Of a DNA stretch of 64,000 nt, positions 37,090-47,713 are shown in pieces (positions within the stretch are counted from its first letter, which is position 1; each line of letters opens with the position of its first letter). A program made the position numbers and the translations under genes. The notes below the pieces were generated by a model that worked only from the letters and a program-made list of their open reading frames with translations, had not been told where the DNA came from and made no database searches. Source of the stretch: Microvelia longipes (Eukaryota > Arthropoda > Insecta > Hemiptera > Veliidae). The DNA lies in contig JACMZG010000008.1 of NCBI GenBank assembly GCA_018340805.1, positions 30,641,847-30,705,846 of the forward strand, read 5' to 3'.

Positions 37090-38166
37090 CATAGTACTTA
37101 ACATTAGGTGTTCTTAAATAATGAGTTTTTCAAAAAACGCAAAATTAGTTATTCTTTCATAAAAATGCGCAAAACTTACAGCGAAAATGCTAGAGAAGCT
37201 TTTTTCTGGATACATAACTACATTGATCGGCTGAGAAAACTACTTACCATCGCTGAAAATTTAATTAAACCTTGTATAATGGAGGAGCTTACTTGTGGAA
37301 GAAGCAGCTAAAAAATTTCAACATAGTGTTCAGACAGCACTCTATCTGATCGGCTTCATAATATGCCAGAATTTTAAAAGTAAGCTGATCAGCAGGCTGA
37401 ATAATTGTGATGCATTTGTATTGCAAGTTGATGAAAGCACAAATGTTGCCAACCTACCAATACTGTTAGTTTTTGTAAGAAACAGATTTAAAGCAAAAAT
37501 CGAAAAAGATTTACGTTTGTAGACTCCTTTGAAGACTTTCATTATCTACTACTGTCAAAGCCGAACAGTGGCTTATAAAATAAAATATCTTGCCGACATT
37601 TAGGAAAATTTAACAAAGTCAGTACGACTCTATAGGAAAAATCAACTTTATCATTTATTTAAAAAAAAAATTATTTCTTCTTTAAAATAAAAACTATACT
37701 TTTGGATCCAATGCATACAAAAAGAAGTGTCCAACAATTTCTTTATTGCACGAATTTTTACCAGAAAATACAATGTCATCACCTGATATTCAAAGAACCC
37801 TCACTGAACATTTGACTACTTTCAAAGGATCTTTGTGAAAATATTACATAAATAGCGACGACGACAATACCTTTGACTGGATACAAAATCTATTTGCTAT
37901 TAAGGAGGAAACAGCAATTTTATCTGCACGGGAGTATGAATCTCTTACATAGAACTTGGAAGTTCATTTCCTTTAAAACGAACACTCCAGATGGCGTGTC
38001 GAATTTTTCAGTAGTAACGAATTTTCGTTTGTAGTTAAAATATGGCAACCCTTTTTTGCCAATATGTCTATGTAAGACAGGATTCACCTCTTATGGGTAC
38101 ATTAAAAATAAATTTAGATCTAGATTAGATGTTGCTCCAGATTGGCACATTCTACTGAGCAACATA
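37090..38166 (+). pseudogene. Degenerate hAT transposase (ZBED/SCAND3-like)
   Basis: Translated pieces follow the order of hAT transposases of the ZBED5/SCAND3 type. 37108-37290 gives RKLLTIAENLIKPCIMEE, a conserved N-terminal block. 37295-37519 gives EEAAKKFQ and then LQVDESTNVANLPILLVFVR, with the first catalytic Asp in the DEST motif. 37575-37630 gives a KYLADI-like segment. 37758-37950 gives DDDNTFDWIQNLF, and 38101-38166 gives SRLDVAPDWHILLSNI, the C-terminal dimerisation block. Breaks: stops after 37519, near 37600, at 37836 and near 37949, frame changes at 37290 and after 38050, and most of the central catalytic domain missing between 37520 and 37570. The zinc-finger N-terminus is not visible. 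A dead copy; no function expected. Confidence 0.75.
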
Positions 38167-38169
38167 ACT

Positions 38170-38960
38170 CCAAATTTTTTTTTATAATTAAATAAAAATG
38201 ATAAGAGATTCCATTTGTCAGATTTAATAAAATATATTTGCAGTTAAATAGGAATAAGGCTATGTTTCTAAATGTCTATGTTAAGATTGAAAATGTCTTG
38301 ATTGGTTTAGGGTGCCCAAGAATAAAAGAGAATCTACCAGGGCTCTTTGGTCAAATAGACTGCTTTATAATATAACTAAATTTGTACATGCTTTTTACAG
38401 ACCGAAGATAGAAGAAAAATAGTAAATAAAAGTATCAATTCTGTTTTCATCGAATCTTTTCAAACATATTTTGATGAGGGGAAAGAATAGAATCAGTGAT
38501 GAGATGTTGTCATTATCAGGTCCAATACTACCGAGGTCATACTGAGTTTATCACAGACCCCAAATCGTTATTTTTTCCATCATCTTATCTAATACTCCAG
38601 AATGATAACCGATAAAAAACACATCATAGAACAAGAGAAGGGGAAAATAACTAAAGAAATAATAATAATAAAAATCAAGAGTTATGCGTTTTTTATTATC
38701 TCAAATAATTATTTTATTTATACATGAAGATGTTAATTAACTAATATTTGTTAGTTTGATTACATTTAGTTTAAATGATTTTAATCAGTCAATATTATCA
38801 GTAATGTTACTTTTGGATTAACTGTAGTGGCGTGATGAGTCTTGTACAACATATTATAGAACATACTGCCATCATTATATTGACTCAATTATATGACCAA
38901 TAAAATTATATATCTTATACAATGCTGTTATGTAGTTGCATGTAGTTTAAACATGTAGCT
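38170..38960. other. AT-rich sequence downstream of the hAT relic
   Basis: No end of the hAT element could be recognised here. No gene or repeat supported. Confidence 0.4.
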
Positions 38961-38968
38961 TATACATT

Positions 38969-39387
38969 ATACTGGGCAGTGGCGGACTGAGCCAAAATGG
39001 CCCGAGGAGGGTTTGGCCTAAAAGAGCCCAAATCTACATCACAAGGGGCCCAATGGGGGGGGGGGTCCAATAATACATCTTAGAGGGGTCTCCTTTTAAC
39101 TAGAGTAGTAGTTATATACGTTACTTGGACCTTAAAAGGCCCAAGTATAAGGAATGGGGGCCTTAAAAGACCTAAATTTAGGAAACAAATTTAGAATATT
39201 TTTAAGTAATTTATAAACATTTGTCTCTAGGAGCTTTTTTAGCCCTACCTTAGAGTTTTGTGCCCCTTTGACTCTTGTGTTATGAATTTATTTTTCTTTG
39301 TCTTTTCTTTAAGCTTATTTTTGGCTGAGGGGCCCAAGGAGGACTGCCGCCCTCGTCCTCAAGGGCCAGTCCGCCCCAGATACTGGA
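38969..39387. mobile_element. Non-autonomous hAT-like element
   Basis: The left end CAGTGGCGGACTG starts at 38977. The right end, complemented, reads CTGGGGCGGACTG (to 39379), 11 of 13 matching. Flanking 8-bp sequences ATACTGGG and ATACTGGA (38969-38976, 39380-39387) match at 7 of 8, the hAT target-duplication length. The ~400-bp interior is rich in GGCCC/GGGCC strings and non-coding. It lies 0.8 kb from the hAT transposase relic, but their ends cannot be compared. Confidence 0.7.
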
Positions 39388-39497
39388 GAGCGGGGAGCTT
39401 TCCATTACATTTCATTCAATACATGCCTTATTCATAAAGAATGAGTGTTTATAAAGAGAATTTAAAATCGCAACTGAACTTCATAATAATCATTAAG

Positions 39498-39800
39498 GGT
39501 CGGGTACAGGGTACTTCGCTCCTTGTCCTCACAACTTGACGGACTACCTTACTTTGTCTTCAAAATGAGATGTTTTCACAAAGTGTAAGGTGGTATTACT
39601 TCGTTGGTATTAATTATAAATAGTTCTGAAAAAATTAATATTCTACATGGCTCAACTAGACCTGAAGTCTAACGTTAGTGCCAAGTTTCAATGATCTTGC
39701 ACGAACACAGCGGGATTTAAACGTGACACTGATATAGAGACAAACATACAATAGACTTCTATTTACATCGTGATGAAACACGCCACTCAAAACCGCTTAG
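39498..39800 (+). repeat. Family A-like fragment, diverged
   Basis: GGGTACAGGGTACTTCGCTCC and TTGTCCTCA resemble the family A head with its motif fused on. The remainder (GCCAAGTTTCAATGATC, ACATACAATAGACTTC) only loosely follows the family body. Confidence 0.35.
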
Positions 39801-40275
39801 AGCCGAGATGTAAAAGCGGTTACACCCCGCATAAAACAATCAAAACATTTCAAATGATGATTTTTATGAAATCTCGGTTTAGATTTTAAATCTACTGTAG
39901 AAAGTTTAGAAAAGTAATACGAGTTCAGAATTTTTTAATAATCGACACATGGGTTCCTTTTGAGATATCAAGAGGATTAAATAGGGTTCATTTTCTGATA
40001 ATTAGATTAACTATGCAAAAATACTCTAGAATTTAGTGGTTACGGGAGGATAAAATCAAAAAGTACGGGAGGTAAGTACGAAAATAAATCTACCAGTTTC
40101 TTAAAATTGCCAAATATATAATATTGTTGTAACCAAACCCGTCTTAAGTCAATTGTCTTGACAATTGTGTGCCTCTCTACCTATTTCTTTCTTATCTACT
40201 ATGTTAAAAGATAGACGTTTGGCATCCTGGGCTTGGGCCCATCAGACCCATAATATTAAGTACTAGTTGTACATA

Positions 40276-40326
40276 CTAGTATTAAGGATTGGTGGTATTA
40301 TTTATACCACCAGTCCTTAACACTAG
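40276..40326. repeat. Hairpin, 22-bp arms
   Basis: Arms 40276-40297 and 40305-40326 (CTAGTATTAAGGATTGGTGG and its complement) match at 20 of 22 around a 7-base loop. No associated gene. Confidence 0.8.
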
Positions 40327-40329
40327 TAC

Positions 40330-43300
40330 TTAAAACGATTACTTAAAATTATGAGTCAAATTAACCACTGTTACTATATTTTTTTAATGGTAAAACACAA
40401 ATATAAAAAGATTAAAATCCTATCCCACAAAAACTTAAGAGGACACTGTCATTAAAAGAGTTCAAAATTTTGGTTTTTTGAATTGACCTTAGATCGTCAA
40501 ACCCAATATCTTATCTTATTTATTTTAGATTGAACATAAATAACCAGATATGAGGTAGTCACATCGCAATTTTTTTTTCATTATAAAAAATCATGAGCGA
40601 GTGTTAGAGCATCATGTCGCGATCCTCTGGACTTATAGCTTCATTTTTAAGCATCTGTACAACTTTTCAAGTCATTACAATGGGGAGAGAGCTAATTTGA
40701 TGCTAGAAATTTAGCCTGGCACTGCTTAAACTTATATATAGGACGATCGGATGATAATTCTTGGAGGCAGTAAAATAGAAACTTGATGAAGATTTCTAAA
40801 TTTGCTTGTGTCATAATACATTTTGTTTCTTAAGACAAAACAATCTCGATTTAATAAAACAAAGAAAAATGTTGTAAAGTTTGCTAAATATGACTCTTAG
40901 ATAACATCTAGATAATGTTAACTAGTATATCACGACTTCATCTATTTAATTCATTCAGAACTAAATTATTCTGTCTTATTTAAGATCATAAAGATTAGTT
41001 ACATCATTATCTAGGTCCTTCAGAAAATTAAAAAAAGCCGAAAAGGATATAAAACCTTTTGTTGATTATTATCCTTACGAGGCACTTAAAACCATTTTTG
41101 AAGATTGAACAAGCACTGTACCTACGTTTTCTTTTTATCGGTAGAGGTAAAGTTGGGTTCTTAGGATTCGGGTACCTGCAAATTATTACGAGGAAACATT
41201 TTCCTTTTGAATTTCTGAAGAATAGGAAGCCTGGAGCCCTCCACGCGATATTTTTTTCAAGATTCACTTTATTTCCATTCAACGATCCTTAGTTTTGGTG
41301 CTATGATGTTGTGAAGTTTTGCTACCCCGGTTTCTAAAGTCGTGGGCTTTTCATGAAGGACCGGGTTAATCTTCTCTACTAAAGACTAATGGCCCCAAAG
41401 CATTTCTACACAGTAAAGGCTTTTCCAAGTATTAAATCCTCTCTTCAGAGCGGCTTCGGGTTTAAACTCTTCTGAAAATTTTCAATGCTCCAGCAGAAAC
41501 ACTATAAAGGTTTTCAACTATATTGATGGTCGGGAAAAGCCTCTATTAAATGAAGATTTATCAAAGGATTTAAAACAAAGTATAGGTTTTGTGTTGGCTG
41601 TTGTGGTTTCCACTGTTGTTTATAATGTAGACCTTGCTCAAGTGCAACCCTACAACTGGTTTGCTTCTCGGACCTGCATCCAGTACTATATATCATAACG
41701 GATAATCTAACAATAGAAAACACGAGACTAAATACTTATAAAGAATATAATCCTCTCAAAAAACCCTGAAAATATTTTTTACTAGGTATTTTAAATATTG
41801 CAATTGCTAATAAAACGAAGTTCAAAGCGCTTGGAGAATTCTGATTGCGTCGTAGAAAGCTAGAAATATTGTTTCAACAGTAGAATTTTCCAACAAACGA
41901 TATCTTTGGGACGTACTTCTCTTTCCTGCAATTCTCATACCTTTAATGTTTTATGAAGTTTTTATTCAAATGCGACTCACTCATTGTTTGCCTTTATTAA
42001 TATCTATAAGTTTTAGAATTCTGAGAAAAATATTACACTTTTCGCTCATTTGTAAATTATTAACTAATATATTTGCAACATACTCACCTCTAAACGAATT
42101 TTATTAGAAAATTGCGCTTTTTTGTGTCTTCCTGATTAAACGAAATTAAAACGAAATAAACAAAATTATCACAATATATATAAGCCTTTTTATTAGAAAA
42201 TCACTATTTTAATTTCCTACGATTGTTTAAACTAAAACTGTTGAGCTGGAAAGACAAAACAAAAATAAAAATGTTTATCTCAAAAAAGGGAATTTTATGA
42301 CTCTATAAAAATTTTAAGCTTAAAACTTCAATTAAACTTAGGAAAAATAAAACTTGTATCCTAAAAGTTCTTGACAACATAAATTTTCAGGATAAGCAGC
42401 GAAGGGTTGCAAGCTGGGACTTCGCTATAAAACTTGAACCTACGTATTATTACTCCTCTACGATTAAAATTTCTTTTTTAGTAATTATTTAAATTTTAAA
42501 CATAAAAATGTCTTTTTTTAGCGTGACGATATTTTATCTTGGAAGTTTTATTACAAAACACAATAACAATAAGGATAAATAAAAGCGTAACTTATAAGTT
42601 TTTAATTCTTATATTTATAACAAAAAGTCTTAATACGATGTATTCTGGAAACACTAACAATTTGGGTTTATGGAAAACATTTGCCGTACAATCATGGATA
42701 CTTAAAAAAATAAGATTCATCGGTTATAAAAGCCATACAATAAAATATTTAAGTGTCCCAACTTTTGTGTGTTATTTACAATAATACAAGTTAATCATGT
42801 AGAAATAAAAAGAAATAAATGTGGTCCATATACATATAATGCGCTGTCAAACTTAAAAAGTTTCTACCCAGGTACTGCATTCCTCCTCACCAATCCATTA
42901 GGACTAGAAATGCAATTATCAATAATTATAACATAGAATTTATGATATTTAAGACATAGTTTATCTATGAGGTGATTAAAATTCAGTGGTTCTTATTGTC
43001 AATGAGGTGGACAATAAGAACAAAAATCGAAAAGAATGTGGTGCATTTTCAAATACTAAAATACCTTAATAGGGCATTTTCGTTTCTGATTTGGTAGTTA
43101 GGACAATGTTGCTCAGTCGTTAATTTAAACGCAACTGTCACCAATTAATGAAAGCTCGGTACAAACTAAAGAAATCTTCCCCAAACCATGAATATAAAAA
43201 AAATATTTTTCAGCAAAAATGTAGGTTAAAAGTTTTCAAAGAAGAAAATTGAAGTTCAAAATGTGACTTACTCACGCGTCTTACATTCACTCCTCTCATA

Positions 43301-43620
43301 CTTTTAACGATTTCAAACAAAAACTTTTAGCTTAATTCATACAATTTAGAACCAAGAATTTCTCTGACTTATTTTGTACTTAGGGTAGTAACGGGTTGTT
43401 GATTTATTTTTATTGTTGATTAAATCACATCACATATTATACTTTAGCAATTCAATATATTACTTTTATTTGTATTTTTCCATCGGGTTTTTAAATCTAA
43501 GAGCTGTCTAACTTCATAACTTTGAGACACAAAACTTAAAGAATCGCTTAAGTCCAAATCAAATCAATTCAAGTAAATCGTGAGATATAAAACGTTAGGA
43601 TTCCAAGTGGGTCCAATACA
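40330..43620. other. AT-rich intergenic sequence with one hairpin
   Basis: No gene recognised. 42989-43021 is a perfect 12-bp stem (GTTCTTATTGTC/GACAATAAGAAC, 9-base loop). Overlapping open frames on both strands at 41028-41292 and one at 41514-41723 have no supporting signals. Confidence 0.4.
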
Positions 43621-43621
43621 A

Positions 43622-43692
43622 AATAATTCTAGCGCGGAGGTCCACATACCGGGCGAATTTCCTTTGAATGACATGTTTCTGTGCTTAAAAAT
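43622..43692 (+). mobile_element. SINE-like head fragment (GAATTTCCTTTG family)
   Basis: ATTCTAGCGCGGAGGTCCAC followed by CCGGGCGAATTTCCTTTG matches the heads of the units at 49.9-51.0 kb. There is no B-box half. Confidence 0.5.
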
Positions 43693-43892
43693 CCATTTTT
43701 GCTTAAAATCCGTTTCTGGTTTAGGATATATAACTTAAGCAGTAGCATTACTACTTGCAATTCAAGTTTGTCTGCATTTGTCGACACTCTTCTATTATCT
43801 ATATATAAACCCATGTTTTTGTAATATACATTGTTATTGGCCTGGGTGTCCGTGCCTTGAGTCCTTTGTTTGCTCACATGGACTCCGTACCG

Positions 43893-44026
43893 TTTTTATT
43901 CAATTTTCATTATGAAAATGACGCTTATGAGGTTGTTCGGATGACGGAAGTTGAGGTGGGAGTGATCGAATCGGTTCCTATTGGCTTCCTGATAACAAAA
44001 ATAATATGTCCGAAAAAAGTTATATA

Positions 44027-44065
<39 letters not shown>

Positions 44066-44130
44066 TATATATATATGTATGTAAGAGTTTCTACCCTTTC
44101 GTATGGCGAACGATAACTCTCGAAGGCGTT
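43893..44130. mobile_element. Small element with inverted family C arms and (TA)n core
   Basis: The left arm (minus) GTTCGGATGACGGAAG with ACGCTTATGAGG and the right arm CTTTCGTATGGCGAACGATA with GAAGGCGTT form imperfect inverted repeats around a TA array (44020-44082). The left arm also matches 60484-60540 well. This supports a MITE whose centre expanded into TA, although its ends and target duplication could not be fixed. Confidence 0.4.
44020..44082. repeat. (TA)n microsatellite with TG interruptions
   Basis: About 62 bp of TA with ATGTA interruptions, in the core of the family C element. Confidence 0.9.
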
Positions 44131-44300
44131 CTTAAATTGAAACGAAACTTTGCAGATCGCGAGATGTCGAGGAGGTTACGAGGCCTATTGTTTATAAAAA
44201 CATTATGACGTCATCAACCAAAGTTATGACGTCGTGAAAAAAATTTTTTTTGAAACTTGAAATGGCTTTAAAACAAGGTATCTCGTATTAAAGTAGACGG
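44095..44300 (-). repeat. Family A body fragment with two CRE-like boxes
   Basis: The order on the minus strand matches the family A middle: TGACGTCAT (44206-44213), then the complement of GAAACTTTGCAGATC (the TTTGTACAAAGTTTC region of other copies) and GTCGAGGAGG. A second, one-mismatch copy TGACGTCG lies ~20 bp away. Confidence 0.45.
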
Positions 44301-44458
44301 CTAGCTGAGTCGATTAAGACCGATTTCAGCTCAATCGAACCATTACAAATGGCGCAAACGGTATACATATATATATAATCTTGTATATATGTATACGTCT
44401 AGGTCAAAGACTCGTACGATATCTGTTGGGTTCAGTAGTGTTAGAGGGTGGGATATAG

Positions 44459-44465
44459 TATAAAA
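44459..44465 (+). promoter_or_regulatory. TATA box candidate
   Basis: TATAAAA, 69 bp upstream of the short ORF at 44528, in a locally GC-richer context. An initiation site about 30 bp downstream would leave a ~40-nt leader. Confidence 0.35.
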
Positions 44466-44527
44466 GATGGGCCTCTACATCTTACTCCATCCTGGTAAGC
44501 CTACTGTCCTAGAGAGACAGGTCAAAA

Positions 44528-44659
44528 ATGGCTTCCACTAAACCACGCCGAGCAAAGCAGGCCCGTAAAGCGGAAGAACCTCGAAGTAGTTATTATATGG
44601 TCGAAGTCATTCTAAAAAGATTGCGACCGGTTTCAGCTCAATCAGACAATCTTAAGTGA
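44528..44659 (+). CDS. Short basic ORF behind a TATA box, hypothetical
   Basis: A 43-residue frame starts at ATG in a good context (AAAAATGG) and stops at TGA. The N-terminal half is strongly basic and GC-rich (MASTKPRRAKQARKAEEPRS), followed by SSYYMVEVILKRLRP. The layout (basic tail then SYY..V.L) is faintly reminiscent of a histone tail joined to a fold, but the resemblance is too short to claim. The last ~11 codons fall in a repeat block (ACCGGTTTCAGCTCAATC) also present at 44321 and related to family G, so at least the 3' end is repeat-derived. It could equally be part of a mobile element. Confidence 0.28.
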   Translation: MASTKPRRAKQARKAEEPRSSYYMVEVILKRLRPVSAQSDNLK

Positions 44660-45180
44660 CGGAAACGGCATTTTTATTTAAAAACTAAAATCATGAATAT
44701 ATTTTTGTTTATAATTGTCGCGGCCGCCGCTAGGTTTATTTTTAATCTATATTTGTTTTGTTTTTTTTTGAAATGTTTTTGTTTTGGACAACACTGTCAG
44801 GAAAGAATTATGTTTGACGTATTTCATTCTAGTTTTTCGATTCGTTTCAAGATTTATTAGTTCAGACGGTAAAATATTCTTTTACGGGTTCTAACTAGGG
44901 TTCAAATGGGTTTTTACGGGTTCTTGTTCGATTATTGTTCGCGAAAACGGGACGTTTTATGTTACAGTTGTTCCTTCTTCGTATCGATACTTATACAATA
45001 AAACTCTGTGAAAGTTAAAGCTGTCTGACTTTAAATTTGTGTAGCCAGAATGAATTCCGTGACGATTGTTGCGCGATTGCCGGCACAATAATGCTTCTTA
45101 ATTTTAATATTATAGCATACTATTAATAATAGAGTATGAATAAAATCTCAATTAGCAAAATCAAATTTGTGAGAACCTCT

Positions 45181-45400
45181 CAGGCCCGCGAAGCGGCCTG
45201 TGTGGAATGGCTGTGAAATTCGCTAGATACATGGCAAAATGCCATGTAACAAGAACAACACATAATACAAACAACAAAAATGTGGCCGCGAAGCGGCCAC
45301 AGGGAGGCCCCCGGGCCGCGAAGCGGCCCGGTGGGCCGACGCCGTGGAGCGGACGAGGCGCGAAGCGCCGAGGCCGTAGCGGCTACGGGCCGAAGGCCGT
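45181..45400. repeat. GC-rich minihairpin island
   Basis: A ~220-bp island with far higher GC than its surroundings contains seven short hairpins, five with a GAA triloop. 45181-45200: CAGGCC(C)GC-GAA-GCGGCCTG. 45228-45248: TACATGGCA-AAA-TGCCATGTA. 45281-45301: perfect 9-bp TGTGGCCGC-GAA-GCGGCCACA. 45306-45337: 14-bp stem with one bulge around the same GAA loop. 45357-45369: GGCGC-GAA-GCGCC. 45374-45388: CCGTAG-CGG-CTACGG. 45388-45398: GGCC-GAA-GGCC. Four contain GCGAAGC. The open frame across the island (45207-45413) is not considered real. Confidence 0.85.
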
Positions 45401-45404
45401 TTTA

Positions 45405-45560
45405 TTCAATTAAGATCCCCAATAAACACCGAAAACGACACACTACATGAAATTAGTTGTTTATCGTCCGTATTTAAGTTTTCCGGTTAAATAACACATT
45501 TTTTTACATTTTGAGTATAGTCGTACAGGCTTACCTGTTTCATTCGTCTAAGATCCTAAA
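45405..45560 (-). repeat. Family G repeat, diverged copy
   Basis: On the minus strand GACGAATGAAACAGGT..GTACGAC aligns with GAATGAAACCGGT..ATACGACC of the 49.5-kb tandem repeat, and the CCCCAATAAACACCGAAAAC end aligns with CCCCAAAAAACGCCGAAAC at 11.8 kb. Confidence 0.45.
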
Positions 45561-45636
45561 AGCACATCGAATATGACAATCGACATTTGTCGAATATGAC
45601 ATTTTTAGTCGATTGTCATATTCGATGTGTTTTTAG
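45556..45636. repeat. Long hairpin, 29-bp arms
   Basis: Arms 45556-45584 and 45608-45636 match at 28 of 29 (CTAAAAGCACATCGAATATG and onward). The 23-base loop contains the same TGTCGAATATGACA core, so the core occurs three times. Confidence 0.9.
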
Positions 45637-46007
45637 AAAGTCAACAAGACGGTCGATAAACATAACAATTAATTTTATATTTTTGTTTGCTTATTTTTAC
45701 CGTATTCTAGATTGTCCAGTTATTAGTTTTCCTTACCTACTAGGCTAGGTATAAGAAAAAGTATTGTGTAAGTCTGTGTTTTCTAAATCGTTGTTTGTCT
45801 GTCACGCATAACTCTCGTTTTGTTTATGCTAGAGTTGAACTTTGGAACAAAAATTACACTATAGGTCTTGTTTTGCTTCCCGGAAGGTGATGTATTTCAG
45901 ATTACGATAACCTATTTTGTTGAGTTACTGAAAAACTGTCGTGCCCTCTTATTGGTTGGTTCTTGTACTATGTTTGATTTAAATATATTACTGCAGTTAA
46001 GATTTAT

Positions 46008-46035
46008 ATATTTATATATATATATAATATAATAA

Positions 46036-46078
<43 letters not shown>

Positions 46079-46108
46079 TATATATATATTATATATATAT
46101 ATATATAA
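46008..46108. repeat. (TA)n microsatellite
   Basis: About 100 bp of TA with several AATA interruptions. No clear element ends beside it. Confidence 0.95.
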
Positions 46109-46618
46109 TTCCTGCCACACTGCCAAATTTGACTCAAACAATGTCAACTATTCCATCAGCGAATTTGTCAAAGAAAATTCGCCAAAAAGGAATGAAATAA
46201 AAAGGTCCTATCCAATAGAAAATGGGATTCGGCATTATCTTGAGTATCCTTCATGCTAAAAATTATCTCTAACACGTCCTCGAATGCGAAGTATTTCGAC
46301 ATATGTTAACCAAACTGTTTTCACTCGGCCTGACCTAAACAACTTAATCGCTTATATTATTATATTTCTTTCAGAAAGATAATACTATGAAATTATTCAA
46401 ACGTCCTGCCATCTGTATATCAGCTGTAATTAAAAACTATTGGACAGCTTTTTCTCACTTCGTTGATACATATTACAAAAAGATTGTATTACAAAGACTC
46501 GCACGTATAACACACAAAAAAGTTAATCGTTGCTATTATCTACACTGCTAATGTCAGATGTAGGCTGTTTTGTAATATTTAGTATACAAAACTTTTTTTA
46601 AAGTAGCTTTTATACAAC

Positions 46619-46737
46619 ATTATAAAAATAAATTATATTTTTTTCCTCAGCTAACATAATTATAATAAAACATACAAGCTACATCTTTTTATCAAAATGT
46701 GGGTCTAGAATTGTAATTAAGTCAGCCTGAAAAAGGC
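46619..46737 (+). repeat. Direct repeat pair F, left copy
   Basis: About 119 bp, from TATAAAAATAAATTATATT to GTCAGCCTGAAAAAGGCC, recur at 47588-47706 with few changes, 968 bp downstream. As with pair E, a small LTR-like element or local duplication would explain it. Confidence 0.65.
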
Positions 46738-47148
46738 CCTCCTTGTACAAAACCACACCAGGCCTCGCTGTCAGAAAACTGACCACATCAGACAAATAAT
46801 TACCACGGCTGTATACAACCCCTTTTGAAAACGTAATAACATAAAGTCACCAAACAACATCTAATACTGTATTCATAAAGGGCTCTCTATCTTTTTTGAC
46901 TTTTTGACCCTTACCAGCCAATATACTAAATTCAACTCTAAACATATTTAATTCTTGCAAAACATTTTTATGTAATATTAATTAAAATTAAGTAAAATGT
47001 AAATTTATTTTGCTTTCTACTATAGTAAGCAATTCTAGTTCTTTAGAAAAATAAACTCTAATGGTAATGTTATAAATTATTATTTAGGTCAAAACTACCG
47101 TCAAAGTACTTACTATAAGGGATTTGAAGTTACTAATATACGCACACG

Positions 47149-47149
<1 letters not shown>

Positions 47150-47212
<63 letters not shown>
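47150..47212. repeat. (TA)n microsatellite
   Basis: About 62 bp of pure TA, between the two copies of direct repeat F. Confidence 0.95.
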
Positions 47213-47216
<4 letters not shown>

Positions 47217-47587
47217 CGTAATAAATGACTAGTTAGTAGCTCCATAGCTTACAATTGTATCACAATTGTCATCAATCATTTTGTGGGACTGTTATTGGTT
47301 ATAATTCAAGACATCTGACAATTTAAGACACCATGTTGAATAGTGCCCTAAACCTTTTATTAGGTTTTTCTTTATTAGGGCTAAGTGTCTTTGGATTTTT
47401 TAAGGGCTCAGCCCTTTGACCTGCATCATGTATACAAAAAAGTGCACATAATGTTTACAGACTCAAATGTTTCCAAGAACTGTAGGAGCTTAAAAGTGGA
47501 CATACAGTGAAAAAAAGTACAGTCTCATTTTAACTCACCACTCCTGTCTTTTATTGAAGATAGGGAAGCAAAATATACTAATTAAGT

Positions 47588-47713
47588 TTATAAAAATAAT
47601 TATATTTTTTTCCTCTGCTAACATAATTATAATAAAACATTCAAGCTACACCTTTTAATCAAAATGTGTGTCCACAATTGTAATTAAGTCAGCCTGAAAA
47701 AGGCCTGACTTAA
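47588..47713 (+). repeat. Direct repeat pair F, right copy with terminal hairpin
   Basis: Matches 46619-46737. Its end forms a stem, TTAAGTCAG (47684) with CTGACTTAA (to 47713). Its right half is missing from the left copy. Confidence 0.65.

Noticed and set aside
38977..39379. Ribosomal or structured RNA because of GGCCC/GGGCC strings
   Set aside because: Terminal inverted repeats and a near-perfect 8-bp flanking duplication identify it as a transposon.
45207..45413. 68-codon basic, Arg/Gly/Pro-rich frame
   Set aside because: It overlaps the hairpin island, and its composition follows from GGCCGCGAAGCGGCC-type repeats.
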